The notes below the pieces were generated by a model that ran no database searches, was not told where the DNA came from, and saw nothing but the letters and a program-made list of their open reading frames with translations. A stretch of 6,081 nucleotides of DNA from an uncultured Eubacteriales bacterium (GTDB lineage: Bacteria; Bacillota; Clostridia; Oscillospirales; Butyricicoccaceae). Positions 1 through 6,040 of this stretch are shown piece after piece; within the stretch, counting starts at the first letter, position 1; each line of letters begins with the position of its first letter. The translations under genes and the position numbers were made by a program. The stretch spans positions 1-6,081 of the forward strand of contig CAKTWY010000153.1 in assembly GCA_934630445.1 (NCBI GenBank), read 5' to 3'.

Positions 1-1
1 G

Positions 2-118
2 ACAGAGGAGGAACGCAGCGCGCTCGTGCGCTATGCGGCAAAGGAGGCGCGCCGGGTCGACCGGACCCTCAGCCCGGTGATGCGCTTTTTGTTCCGCTAC
101 GTGTGCCTGCTGTACTGA
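2..118 (+). CDS. C-terminal fragment of an unidentified protein (5' end outside window)
   Basis: The frame is open from the window edge to a TGA at 116-118 and gives 38 residues starting TEEERSALVRYAAKEARR and ending RYVCLLY. Nearly every codon ends in G or C, matching the codon habit of the certain genes here, which is the main reason to believe it. The fragment is a charged, probably helical stretch followed by a more hydrophobic, aromatic tail. I do not recognise the family and assign no function. It runs toward the 223-2400 gene; the two stops are about 100 bases apart and share the inverted repeat at 161-201. An AAGGAGG-like string near 41-47 lies inside the frame and has no start codon at a useful distance, so it does not suggest a new gene start. 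Confidence 0.55.
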   Translation, partial: TEEERSALVRYAAKEARRVDRTLSPVMRFLFRYVCLLY

Positions 119-160
119 CACTGCCGCTTTCCAAGAGATTCCCGAAACAGAGACGCAAAA

Positions 161-201
161 CGGCCCCGGGCGCGCTGCAAGTTGCAGCGCGCCCGGGGCC
201 G
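161..201 (-). terminator. Rho-independent terminator between convergent genes
   Basis: Bases 161-180 and 182-201 are perfect reverse complements, very GC-rich, separated by a single base; in RNA this would be a stem of about 19 bp with a 3-base loop. Read on the minus strand the hairpin starts 21 bases after the stop of the SLH-protein gene and is followed by TTTTGCGTCT, a short U-tract, so it fits an intrinsic terminator for that gene. In the plus direction the following bases (TATATTGATC) are a weaker U-tract, so it may also stop transcripts of the 2-118 gene, but less surely. Confidence 0.85.
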
Positions 202-222
202 TATATTGATCTGCGTGAGAGG

Positions 223-2400
223 TCATACCTTCCTGCTCATAAAATTGTAGAGCATGATCGCGGCTTCCGCCCGGGTCGCGACGTCATTGGGGAGAAAGCG
301 GCCGCGCTCGTCGCCGTTGACGACGCCCAGGCCCTGTGCGATCGCGACATAGCCCAGATCGGCGGGCCGGATGGACGCGGCGTCCGTAAATTTGCAGACA
401 TAGATACCGGGAAGGTCCGCCGTCTTGCCATAACCGGACATTGTGACAATGGCACGCACGACCTCTGCCCGGGTCATGCGCTTGTCGGGCGCCCGCTCGG
501 CGCGCTTCAGGATGCCGAGATCATATGCGCGGCTGTACAGGCTGTCGAGACTCGTCTCGTCCGTTTCGTCATAGACCCAGCCGTCAGCGCTCAAAAAGAG
601 GATGAGCATATCCTTCTGCGTGAGCTGCCGCTCGGGCTGGAACGTGCTGCTGCGGTAGCCGATGCCGTAGTCCGCGAGCGCCTCAATCTCGGGGTAGCGT
701 CCGCCGAGATCGGTGTAGGAGATGCCTTTGTCCTGCACGCCGGCGGCGGGATAGACGCACTCGCCCGTTTTCGCGTCGACGCCGGAGCAGTACTTGTCGC
801 TCTGGGTGCGATAGGCGAGCTTGAGCTCATAGACATAGCTGTATCCCATATCGAGATAAGCCTGATAGTCCGGCATCGTCTCGTCGACCGCACGCGGCAC
901 GTTGAGGTATGCAAGCTGCGTGCTGAAAGCCGCAAAATACGCGTCCATGGCCGCGTCCTTCGATAGGACGCCGTCCTGAGAATCGAACTTCGGCTGCGCG
1001 TCAAAACTCATGGAAAAGCTGTCGATGCTGCCGTCGACCGGATAGACGGAGACGTCGATGCGGTTTTGCGGGAAGAAAATGCCGTCCACAGACTGGGCAA
1101 AGGCGAAATGCGCCTGTGTCTCGTCATTCACCGCGTAGGGGCGGTAAACAGGTTCGTTTTCATAAAGCGCGGTTTGTTCAAACGCATCCTTATAATAGCT
1201 GATCAGGAACATCTCCGCCCGCTTCCGGCTCGCGGCAGAGTCAAAGAGCGACTCCGTCTTTTCATCATAGGGGTGCGAGGTGGATAGGCCTTCAAGCGCG
1301 CCGCTCTTCCCATCGAGGGTGACATATTTGCGGTGCGTGCCGTTACTGTCCTTCTTGGTGAACAGAAGGGAACATGTGACCTTTTCCGTCTCGCGGTCCA
1401 GGCTGTAGTTCGCACGGGCGAACGTGTAGCCGTCAAAGCCGAACTCCTTATAGGCGCGCGCCTTCGCCTCAAGCACTTCTTTTGCGAGCACGCCTTCCAT
1501 CTTTTCGATGCCGGCCAGCTCCGCCTGCGAGAGGATCGCGCCGCCCGCGTCCGCGGCGGCCTCCGCCGGCGCTTCGGCGGCAGTATTCATCATGCCCTTT
1601 TCCTCATCGCCCGAAAACAGGAAACTGTAGACCTCGTCGAGGTTTACCAGCTCTCCCGTCTGTGCATCGACATAAAAGCTGCCGGTATAGACAGGCAGAT
1701 ACCTGAGCCGGGCCGTATCGCTCCCCTCTTCAAGCACGTATTCGAGCTTCAGCGCCATCGCACCTTTTAAAAGTGCCGCGGCCGCCGGGACTGCCTGTGC
1801 GGGCGTCGCCGAGGGAGCAGTGCCGTAAAACTTTGTATATGCGTCGTCGCGCGAAAAACTCCTCACGCTGTTGTCGGCAGTATTGACGCTGACCGAAAAG
1901 CCGATGGGCGAGGGGAGGCCGTTGATGTGGACATTGCCGCTGAAATGATACCTGCTTGCTGAGCGCACGCTCTCGCTGCGCGCATCGTCCTGAAAGACAA
2001 ACGTCTCGCCCGCGCCGGCAAGCCGCGCGGTAAACGCCTGCGCCGTCTTTTTCGCTTCGGCCCGCGTCAGCGAAGGGAATTTGGGCGCAAAGCTGCCGTC
2101 ATATGAGGTGTCCTCCTCCTGCTCCCAGCGGTAATAGTTCATGATCTTGCCGTCCTGGTTGGCAATGACGCTCAGCGTCGCGCCATCCGCCGCCCATTCG
2201 AGGTTCCAGTTTGTGCCGGTGACGCTTTCCTCCGTCGGCGCTCCGTAAAAGGATGTGTATTCGTCCCCGATGCCGAGCGTCGCCTTCACCGTGCGCGTCA
2301 CCTCCTGCAGGCGGCTGTCGACCGTGTCGGCGGCAAGGGCCGCTGTGGTCATTGTAAACACCATCGCGAGCGCGAGCAGGGCAGATAAAAAGCGTTTCAT
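223..2400 (-). CDS. Secreted YcdB/YcdC-domain protein with three C-terminal SLH repeats
   Basis: This 725-residue protein is predicted to be exported and held at the cell surface. Residues 1-23 are a signal peptide (MKR, a hydrophobic core, then an ALA cleavage site before ADTVDS). Residues ~30-260 and ~310-555 resemble two copies of the YcdB/YcdC, PepSY-like repeat; useful marks are YFVDAQTGE-type strings (YVDAQTGEL near 243-251, VDAKTGEC at 541-548) and FAQSVDGIFFPQNRIDV near 434-450. An Ala/Glu-rich linker (~270-290) separates them. Three SLH repeats follow at ~560-603, ~616-656 and ~668-722; the second and third carry TRAE (643-646, 709-712), while the first has TQKD (594-597). SLH repeats usually bind pyruvylated secondary wall polymer, so surface anchoring is well supported; the role of the YcdB-like part is not known. 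C538 and C548 are close enough to form a disulfide. I chose the ATG at 2400 because GGGAGGT sits 6 bases upstream and the signal peptide begins there; an in-frame ATG 23 codons earlier lacks both. It lies downstream of a sugar-transport operon but is separated by that operon's terminator. Confidence 0.88.
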   Translation of the reverse strand: MKRFLSALLALAMVFTMTTAALAADTVDSRLQEVTRTVKATLGIGDEYTSFYGAPTEESVTGTNWNLEWAADGATLSVIANQDGKIMNYYRWEQEEDTSYDGSFAPKFPSLTRAEAKKTAQAFTARLAGAGETFVFQDDARSESVRSASRYHFSGNVHINGLPSPIGFSVSVNTADNSVRSFSRDDAYTKFYGTAPSATPAQAVPAAAALLKGAMALKLEYVLEEGSDTARLRYLPVYTGSFYVDAQTGELVNLDEVYSFLFSGDEEKGMMNTAAEAPAEAAADAGGAILSQAELAGIEKMEGVLAKEVLEAKARAYKEFGFDGYTFARANYSLDRETEKVTCSLLFTKKDSNGTHRKYVTLDGKSGALEGLSTSHPYDEKTESLFDSAASRKRAEMFLISYYKDAFEQTALYENEPVYRPYAVNDETQAHFAFAQSVDGIFFPQNRIDVSVYPVDGSIDSFSMSFDAQPKFDSQDGVLSKDAAMDAYFAAFSTQLAYLNVPRAVDETMPDYQAYLDMGYSYVYELKLAYRTQSDKYCSGVDAKTGECVYPAAGVQDKGISYTDLGGRYPEIEALADYGIGYRSSTFQPERQLTQKDMLILFLSADGWVYDETDETSLDSLYSRAYDLGILKRAERAPDKRMTRAEVVRAIVTMSGYGKTADLPGIYVCKFTDAASIRPADLGYVAIAQGLGVVNGDERGRFLPNDVATRAEAAIMLYNFMSRKV

Positions 2401-2552
2401 AGTAAGACCTCCCAAATATATCGGATTCTGGAGTATGCCTTCATCCGTTTTGACGCGGCTGCCCGACACAAGGTTCCATTCTGCACAAAAAAAGCTGCGG
2501 TCTTTTCGCTGTTTTTTCAGGCAATGGCAAAAAACTGCATTTTGCGTATAAA
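2401..2552 (-). other. Upstream gap of the SLH-protein gene, no confident promoter
   Basis: This 152-base gap must contain the SLH gene's promoter if the terminator at 2553-2582 is efficient. On the minus strand I see a TTGCCA that resembles a -35 box around 2523-2532, but no good -10 box 16-18 bases below it, and a TATATT that overlaps the ribosome binding site region too closely to be its -10. Several A/T runs are present. I found no gene, convincing riboswitch or strong hairpin in it. Confidence 0.4.
2407..2413 (-). promoter_or_regulatory. Ribosome binding site of the SLH protein
   Basis: On the minus strand GGGAGGT lies 6 bases before the ATG at 2400-2398. It decides the start, since the upstream in-frame ATG (2469) has no such motif. 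The surrounding 12 bases, TTTGGGAGGTCT, are identical to those before the solute-binding protein gene. Confidence 0.85.
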
Positions 2553-2582
2553 AAATCGCGCCGGCAATTTCCGGCGCGATTT
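2553..2582 (-). terminator. Rho-independent terminator of the sugar ABC transporter operon
   Basis: Bases 2553-2564 and 2571-2582 are perfect reverse complements (12-bp stem with a GCGCCGG core) around a 6-base loop. On the minus strand the stem ends in a run of T residues before ATACGC. It begins 17 bases after the stop codon of the second permease, so it closes the transporter operon and separates it from the SLH-protein gene. Confidence 0.92.
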
Positions 2583-2599
2583 CAATGCATCCATTTTGA

Positions 2600-3430
2600 T
2601 CAGTCTTTCAGGCCCGTCATCGTAATGGCGGTGACAAAATACTTCTGCCCGAGGATAAAGCACACGATCATCGGCATGACCGAAAGCGTGCCGCCCGCCA
2701 TCAGGAGCGGAAGCTTGTTGTTGTGCTCGCCCTTGATCGCTGCGATGAACACGGACAGCACGCGCGACTTGTCTGAGCTCGTGACGATGATCGGCCACAG
2801 AAGGTCGTTCCACGCGTAGAGCACCGTGAGGATGCCCATCGCCACGAGGATCGACGTCGACAGCGGCAGCGCGATTTTCAAATAGATGCGCAGATGCGAG
2901 CACCCGTCGATGCGCGCCGCGTCCTCCAGCTCCGTAGGCAAGGTCAGGAACGACTGGCGCAGGAAGAACGTGACCGTGACGCTGAACATATTCGGCACGA
3001 TAATGCCCCACAGGCTGTTCGTAAGCCCCAAATTGTTGCACATGGCGTATTTGGGGATCAGCGTCATCTGCGACGGGATCATGAGCATGCACAGCACGAG
3101 CGCGAAAAGCGCGTTCTTAAACGGAAAATCAATGCGCGCAAACGCATAAGCCGCCATCGACGCTGTGATGAGCTGCGCGATGGTGATCGCGATGGTGACA
3201 ATAATGGTGTTTACGTAGTAGCGGCCGATGTTCATGCTCAGAATCTTCCGATAATTTTCAAGATTCAGCGTCTCCGGCAGCCATTTGATGGGTACCTGCA
3301 TCGCCTCAGAATAGGTCTTGAACGATGTAAAGATCATCCACGCGAAGGGCACCACCATGATGTAAACGCCCAGAAGAAGGAAAAAGTACGTCAAGAGCTT
3401 TCCCCAGTTCCTGGCAAGATATTTCTGCAT
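2600..3430 (-). CDS. Carbohydrate ABC transporter permease, MalG-like (CUT1)
   Basis: This 276-residue inner-membrane protein is the second of two permease subunits that form the sugar channel. About six hydrophobic segments can be seen (roughly 12-33, 73-95, 107-127, 138-158, 190-210, 247-265). The EAA loop that docks on the ATPase is clear: EDAARIDG at 169-176 and IALPL at 186-190. The opening segment with FTSFKT (34-39) and the short end TMTGLKD are typical of MalG/UgpE-like proteins, as is the length. Start choice: an in-frame ATG at 3451 overlaps the stop of the upstream permease as TAATG but has no visible ribosome binding site; the ATG at 3430 is preceded by AAGGGGG with 7 bases of spacing and starts right at the usual N-terminus, so I prefer it. 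The longer form would add seven residues (MREGGVR). It is the last gene of the operon, followed by the terminator at 2553-2582. The sugar cannot be deduced. Confidence 0.95.
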   Translation of the reverse strand: MQKYLARNWGKLLTYFFLLLGVYIMVVPFAWMIFTSFKTYSEAMQVPIKWLPETLNLENYRKILSMNIGRYYVNTIIVTIAITIAQLITASMAAYAFARIDFPFKNALFALVLCMLMIPSQMTLIPKYAMCNNLGLTNSLWGIIVPNMFSVTVTFFLRQSFLTLPTELEDAARIDGCSHLRIYLKIALPLSTSILVAMGILTVLYAWNDLLWPIIVTSSDKSRVLSVFIAAIKGEHNNKLPLLMAGGTLSVMPMIVCFILGQKYFVTAITMTGLKD

Positions 3431-3437
3431 ACGTACG

Positions 3438-3444
3438 CCCCCTT
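3438..3444 (-). promoter_or_regulatory. Ribosome binding site of the MalG-like permease
   Basis: Minus-strand AAGGGGG, one mismatch from AAGGAGG, lies 7 bases before the ATG at 3430. It favours this start over the ATG at 3451 that overlaps the upstream stop codon. Confidence 0.6.
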
Positions 3445-3450
3445 CCCGCA

Positions 3451-4365
3451 TTATTTATAGTGGACCCACTTGTTCTGCATCACAAACTGGATGAATGTGA
3501 TCAGCATGATTAAAAAGAACAGGATCACGGCCTTGGCCGACGCGTAGCCCATTTCAAAGTACTGGAAGCCCGTCTCATAAATGCCGTAAACCATCGTGCG
3601 GATCGCGTCGCGCGTCGGACCGCTGCCGTTTGTCGTGAACATGAAGACCAGATCGAAGGAATTAAACGCCTTGATGATCGACGTCACGAGCAGGAAAAAC
3701 ACCGTCGGCGACACGAGCGGCAGCGTGATTTTCGTGAACTTCGTGATCGGGCCGCCGCCGTCGATCTCGCACGCCTCATAGTAGGACGTCGGCACGTTCT
3801 GCAGTCCGGCAAGAAGGATAATGATGTTGTAGCCGATCGACGACCAGACGGAAACGACGATGATGACCGTCATAATCAGGTCCGGACTCGTCAGCCAGGC
3901 TGGGCGGATCTTAAAAAGCTTAAAAAGAAAATCGTTGATCACGCCGAACTGAGAGTTGAACATCAGCGTCCAGATCATTGCGATAACGACGCTCATCGTG
4001 ACGTTCGGCAGAAAGTAGATAACGCGAAAGACCGTGAGGCCCCTGATTTTCGTATTGAGCAGGTTCGCGACGAAAAGCGACAGCGCCATCGTCACAGGAA
4101 CGGAGATAAACACATAGTAGAAGGTGTTGATAAATTCCTTGCGGAAGACCGTGTCGGCAATCAGCCGCACAAAATTCTGCAGGCCGATCCATTCCGGCGC
4201 CTGCACGCCGTTCCACTTCGTGAAAGAGTAATAAAACGACTGCACGATCGGAATCAGCGTAAACAGCGTGATTCCCAGGAGGAGCGGCAGAATAAAGAGG
4301 TATGCGAATATCCAGTTTTTGTGACGCTCGCGCATTGCGCCAAGCCTCGGCCAAGTTTTGCCCAT
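3451..4365 (-). CDS. Carbohydrate ABC transporter permease, MalF-like (CUT1)
   Basis: This 304-residue membrane protein is the first permease subunit and pairs with the MalG-like protein to form the translocation channel. Hydrophobic segments lie near 18-40, 80-103, 111-135, 163-187, 215-236 and 272-296. The EAA loop contacting the ATPase is EACEIDG at 197-203 with ITLPL at 213-217. Other family marks are FLLPL-like start of the first segment (LFILPLLLG, 23-31), YSFTKWNG (46-53), VIYFLP (115-120) and MGYASAKAVILF (272-283), which is the usual last-helix motif of this family. Length and order match the short MalF-type permeases of Firmicute CUT1 systems (LacF/UgpA/MsmF style). The ATG at 4365 is supported by AGGAG 6 bases upstream; an internal Met at residue 11 has no comparable site. 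It follows the binding-protein gene by 144 bases containing a strong hairpin and precedes the second permease by 20 bases, so the permeases are probably co-translated. Confidence 0.95.
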   Translation of the reverse strand: MGKTWPRLGAMRERHKNWIFAYLFILPLLLGITLFTLIPIVQSFYYSFTKWNGVQAPEWIGLQNFVRLIADTVFRKEFINTFYYVFISVPVTMALSLFVANLLNTKIRGLTVFRVIYFLPNVTMSVVIAMIWTLMFNSQFGVINDFLFKLFKIRPAWLTSPDLIMTVIIVVSVWSSIGYNIIILLAGLQNVPTSYYEACEIDGGGPITKFTKITLPLVSPTVFFLLVTSIIKAFNSFDLVFMFTTNGSGPTRDAIRTMVYGIYETGFQYFEMGYASAKAVILFFLIMLITFIQFVMQNKWVHYK

Positions 4366-4371
4366 GATGCG

Positions 4372-4376
4372 CTCCT
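4372..4376 (-). promoter_or_regulatory. Ribosome binding site of the MalF-like permease
   Basis: Minus-strand AGGAG is placed 6 bases before the ATG at 4365. It is shorter than the GGGAGGT used by the binding protein, which fits a lower yield of permease. A small potential hairpin (5-bp arms 4381-4385 and 4392-4396) ends just four bases upstream of it. Confidence 0.75.
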
Positions 4377-4420
4377 GTCCGCCGCTCCGCTGCGGCTGAA
4401 AATAGAGTTTGCCGGAAAAA

Positions 4421-4490
4421 GCACGCGTTTTTTTATCCTCGGGTTCCCGCCGTGCGGAGTAAAAACCGGCGGGAACCCGAGGGTGCGTGC
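4421..4490 (-). promoter_or_regulatory. Intercistronic hairpin between binding-protein and permease genes
   Basis: Bases 4437-4452 and 4467-4482 are perfect reverse complements (16 bp, GC-rich) around a 14-base loop; an outer 6-bp stem (4421-4426 with 4485-4490) can extend it across an interior loop. In the minus-strand transcript the inner stem begins 27 bases after the binding-protein stop and is followed by an A-run, not a U-run, so it is not a normal intrinsic terminator on this strand. On the plus strand no U-run follows either. The position matches the stabilising elements found after binding-protein genes in sugar ABC operons such as malE-malF, which protect the upstream message from 3' decay and keep permease levels lower. 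The structure is seen directly; the role is inferred. Confidence 0.7.
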
Positions 4491-4509
4491 AGGCAGTGCG
4501 TATCGCTTT

Positions 4510-5805
4510 TTATTTGGCGATCTCCGCGTTCATGTTCTCTTCCGCTTTGGCAAGCGCCGTGGGGATATCGCTCGTGCCGAGCCAGATCTCCTGGATGGCG
4601 GCTTTGAGCTGTTCGCGCACGGCGGCAGGGTTTTTCGACGCGAGCGGAAGAATCGGGGAATACTCCAGGGCGCTGATGACCGCGCTCAGGTCATAATCGG
4701 GATACTGCTCGGCCCATTTGCCGGCGACGTTGTTGTTGGCCGGAATGACGTCTTTGGCCTGGAAGGCCTGCGCCTCGTCGGAGCCGAGATACTTTAAGAA
4801 TTCCCATGCGACGTCGACATTGTCGCCGCCCTTGGGCATCGCATAGCCGATACCGTGAGAGATGGAGGATTTGCCCTTCGAGCCTGTCGGCATCTCCGCC
4901 ACGCCGAGCTTGTCGCCAAGCGCCTCGGCATAAGGGGCAAACACCCAGGAGCCGTTGATGTCAAGCGCGGCCTGGCCGTTGAGGAAGAGCGTCTGATCGC
5001 CGAGCTCGATCGCTTCGGGGCCGCTGGGCGCGGAATGGTCGACGGCAGCCATGTCGCAGAGGAACTGGATGGCGTCGATCGCAACGCTCGTATTGACGGT
5101 TGCTTTTGTATGATCTTCATTGAAGATCGATCCGCCGTTGGCCATGATCAGGCTGTAGTAGGTGCGCTCGTTATTGTTGTTGGTGTAGCCGTACTGCACG
5201 CCGTCGATGGTGCAGGCCTTTGCCGTCTCGCGGAACTGATCCCACGTCCAGGCGTTGTCGGGATAAGGAACGCCGGCGCGGTCAAACAGCTCTTTGTTGT
5301 AGAAAACGACGACCGTATCGAGGTCCTTCGGAATGGCGTAAAGCGTGCCGTCATAGGAATGGCCGTCGATGATGTTCTGGTTCAGATGACTCAGATCGTA
5401 TCCATCGCGCTCTGCAAGCGGGGTGAGCGGCTCGAGCGCGCCGGTCGACATGTACTGAGAGCTGAGCGAAGTGTTCAGCCAGCATACATCCGGCCCGGTG
5501 CCGGTGCTTAAAACGGTCTGCATCTTGGTGATGTACTGATCAAAGGGAATCGCCGTCAGTTCGATCTCGACGTTCTCATGGTCTTTGCGGAAGCCGTCGA
5601 TCATCTGCTGGGCTGCCGGGGCCTGGAGTTCATCCCAGATGTAGAACTCAAGCGAGACTTTTTCGGCCGGCTTGGCTGCATCCGGCGTTGTCGTGCCGCC
5701 CGAAGCCGGCGGATTGTCGGAAGATGTGGGGGCTTTACTCTGGCAGCCGGCAAACAGGCTCAGCGCCAGCGCGAAGGCGAGGATGAGAGCGAGTTTTCTT
5801 TTCAT
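4510..5805 (-). CDS. Extracellular solute-binding lipoprotein of a carbohydrate ABC transporter
   Basis: This 431-residue lipoprotein captures the sugar outside the membrane and delivers it to the two permeases encoded downstream. Residues 1-20 are a lipoprotein signal (MKRKLALIL... LFAG) ending in a lipobox with C21 as the lipid-modified residue. Residues 22-47 are a Ser/Pro/Thr/Gly-rich tether. The rest follows family 1 solute-binding proteins (COG1653, UgpB-like): SLEFYIWDE at 51-59, GFRKDHENVEIEL at 71-83, GTGPDVCWL at 102-110, LYAIPKDLDTVVVFYNKELFDRAG at 155-178, a Trp-rich WTWDQF at 186-191, LFLNGQAALDINGSW at 273-287 and AWEFLKYL at 333-340. Trp and Tyr residues such as W57, W109, W186, W188 and W287 are candidates for stacking on sugar rings. 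The ATG at 5805 is chosen because GGGAGGT lies 6 bases upstream and the signal sequence starts there; an in-frame ATG 38 codons earlier runs through the AT-rich promoter region and is rejected. The ligand is not determinable; oligosaccharide or similar is the family norm. Confidence 0.96.
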   Translation of the reverse strand: MKRKLALILAFALALSLFAGCQSKAPTSSDNPPASGGTTTPDAAKPAEKVSLEFYIWDELQAPAAQQMIDGFRKDHENVEIELTAIPFDQYITKMQTVLSTGTGPDVCWLNTSLSSQYMSTGALEPLTPLAERDGYDLSHLNQNIIDGHSYDGTLYAIPKDLDTVVVFYNKELFDRAGVPYPDNAWTWDQFRETAKACTIDGVQYGYTNNNNERTYYSLIMANGGSIFNEDHTKATVNTSVAIDAIQFLCDMAAVDHSAPSGPEAIELGDQTLFLNGQAALDINGSWVFAPYAEALGDKLGVAEMPTGSKGKSSISHGIGYAMPKGGDNVDVAWEFLKYLGSDEAQAFQAKDVIPANNNVAGKWAEQYPDYDLSAVISALEYSPILPLASKNPAAVREQLKAAIQEIWLGTSDIPTALAKAEENMNAEIAK

Positions 5806-5811
5806 GATGAG

Positions 5812-5818
5812 ACCTCCC
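5812..5818 (-). promoter_or_regulatory. Ribosome binding site of the solute-binding protein
   Basis: Minus-strand GGGAGGT lies 6 bases before the ATG at 5805, a near-ideal site that fits high expression of a binding protein and fixes the start codon. It sits in the 12-base block TTTGGGAGGTCT shared with the SLH-protein gene. Confidence 0.88.
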
Positions 5819-5846
5819 AAAAGTTTTGGTGGATTTCTACATAAAT

Positions 5847-5875
5847 ATTTTATTGCAGAGCTGAAATATGTGCAA
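5847..5875 (-). promoter_or_regulatory. Candidate sigma-A-type promoter of the transporter operon
   Basis: On the minus strand TTGCAC (5875-5870) and TAAAAT (5852-5847) are separated by exactly 17 bases. The -10 box matches the consensus at five of six positions, the -35 box at only three. Initiation would fall near 5840, giving a leader of about 35 bases before the ATG at 5805. The match is by eye in AT-rich DNA, so other starts further upstream remain possible. Confidence 0.4.
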
Positions 5876-5945
5876 CTATCCATGTTTTGTTTTCCTGTAA
5901 TCAATTTTTGCAAAAGCACGCCGATTTTTACTCAAATTAAGAACC

Positions 5946-6040
5946 CTGCACTTTTTTATGAAAACTGCATGATATCTGCATGTAATTTTGATTTGAAAAA
6001 AGCATATTAACCACATTCTTCTTTCTGCGTCACGTCTGCA
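5946..6040. repeat. Group of CTGCA motifs, two pairs at 11-bp spacing
   Basis: On the plus strand CTGCATG occurs at 5965-5971 and 5976-5982, a direct repeat with an 11-bp period. A further CTGCA is at 5946-5950, and a CTGCG/CTGCA pair (6025-6029, 6036-6040) again has an 11-bp period. The spacing is about one helical turn, so the copies face the same side of the DNA, as in sites bound by a regulator with two DNA-contacting parts. They lie 70 to 165 bases upstream of the candidate -35 box. No regulator gene is visible in the window, so the operator role is a guess. Confidence 0.3.

Noticed and set aside
103..966. Long plus-strand open frame of 287 codons opposite the SLH gene
   Set aside because: It is antisense to the well-supported SLH repeats, starts inside the end of the 2-118 fragment, lacks a ribosome binding site and has no recognisable domain. 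High GC at third codon positions of the true gene keeps the opposite frame open.
2440..2453. cre-like (CcpA) site upstream of the SLH gene
   Set aside because: The left half fits by eye, but the right half fails at several consensus positions, so it is not reported as a site.
2398..2469. Upstream in-frame start for the SLH protein, adding 23 residues
   Set aside because: It would hide the signal peptide behind a charged extension and lacks a ribosome binding site, whereas the ATG at 2400 has an excellent one.
2894..3460. Plus-strand open frame opposite the MalG-like permease, and the minus-strand frame at 2517-3092
   Set aside because: Both overlap the permease in other frames, are rich in Arg, His and Asp as expected from shadow frames, and show no membrane or domain pattern.
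4427..4482. Intrinsic terminator between the binding protein and first permease
   Set aside because: The hairpin is strong, but it is followed by A residues on the transcribed strand, and the permeases have no obvious separate promoter, so complete termination is unlikely.
4855..5511. Plus-strand open frame of 218 codons opposite the solute-binding protein
   Set aside because: It is the antisense shadow of a clear family 1 binding protein, with no ribosome binding site or domain.
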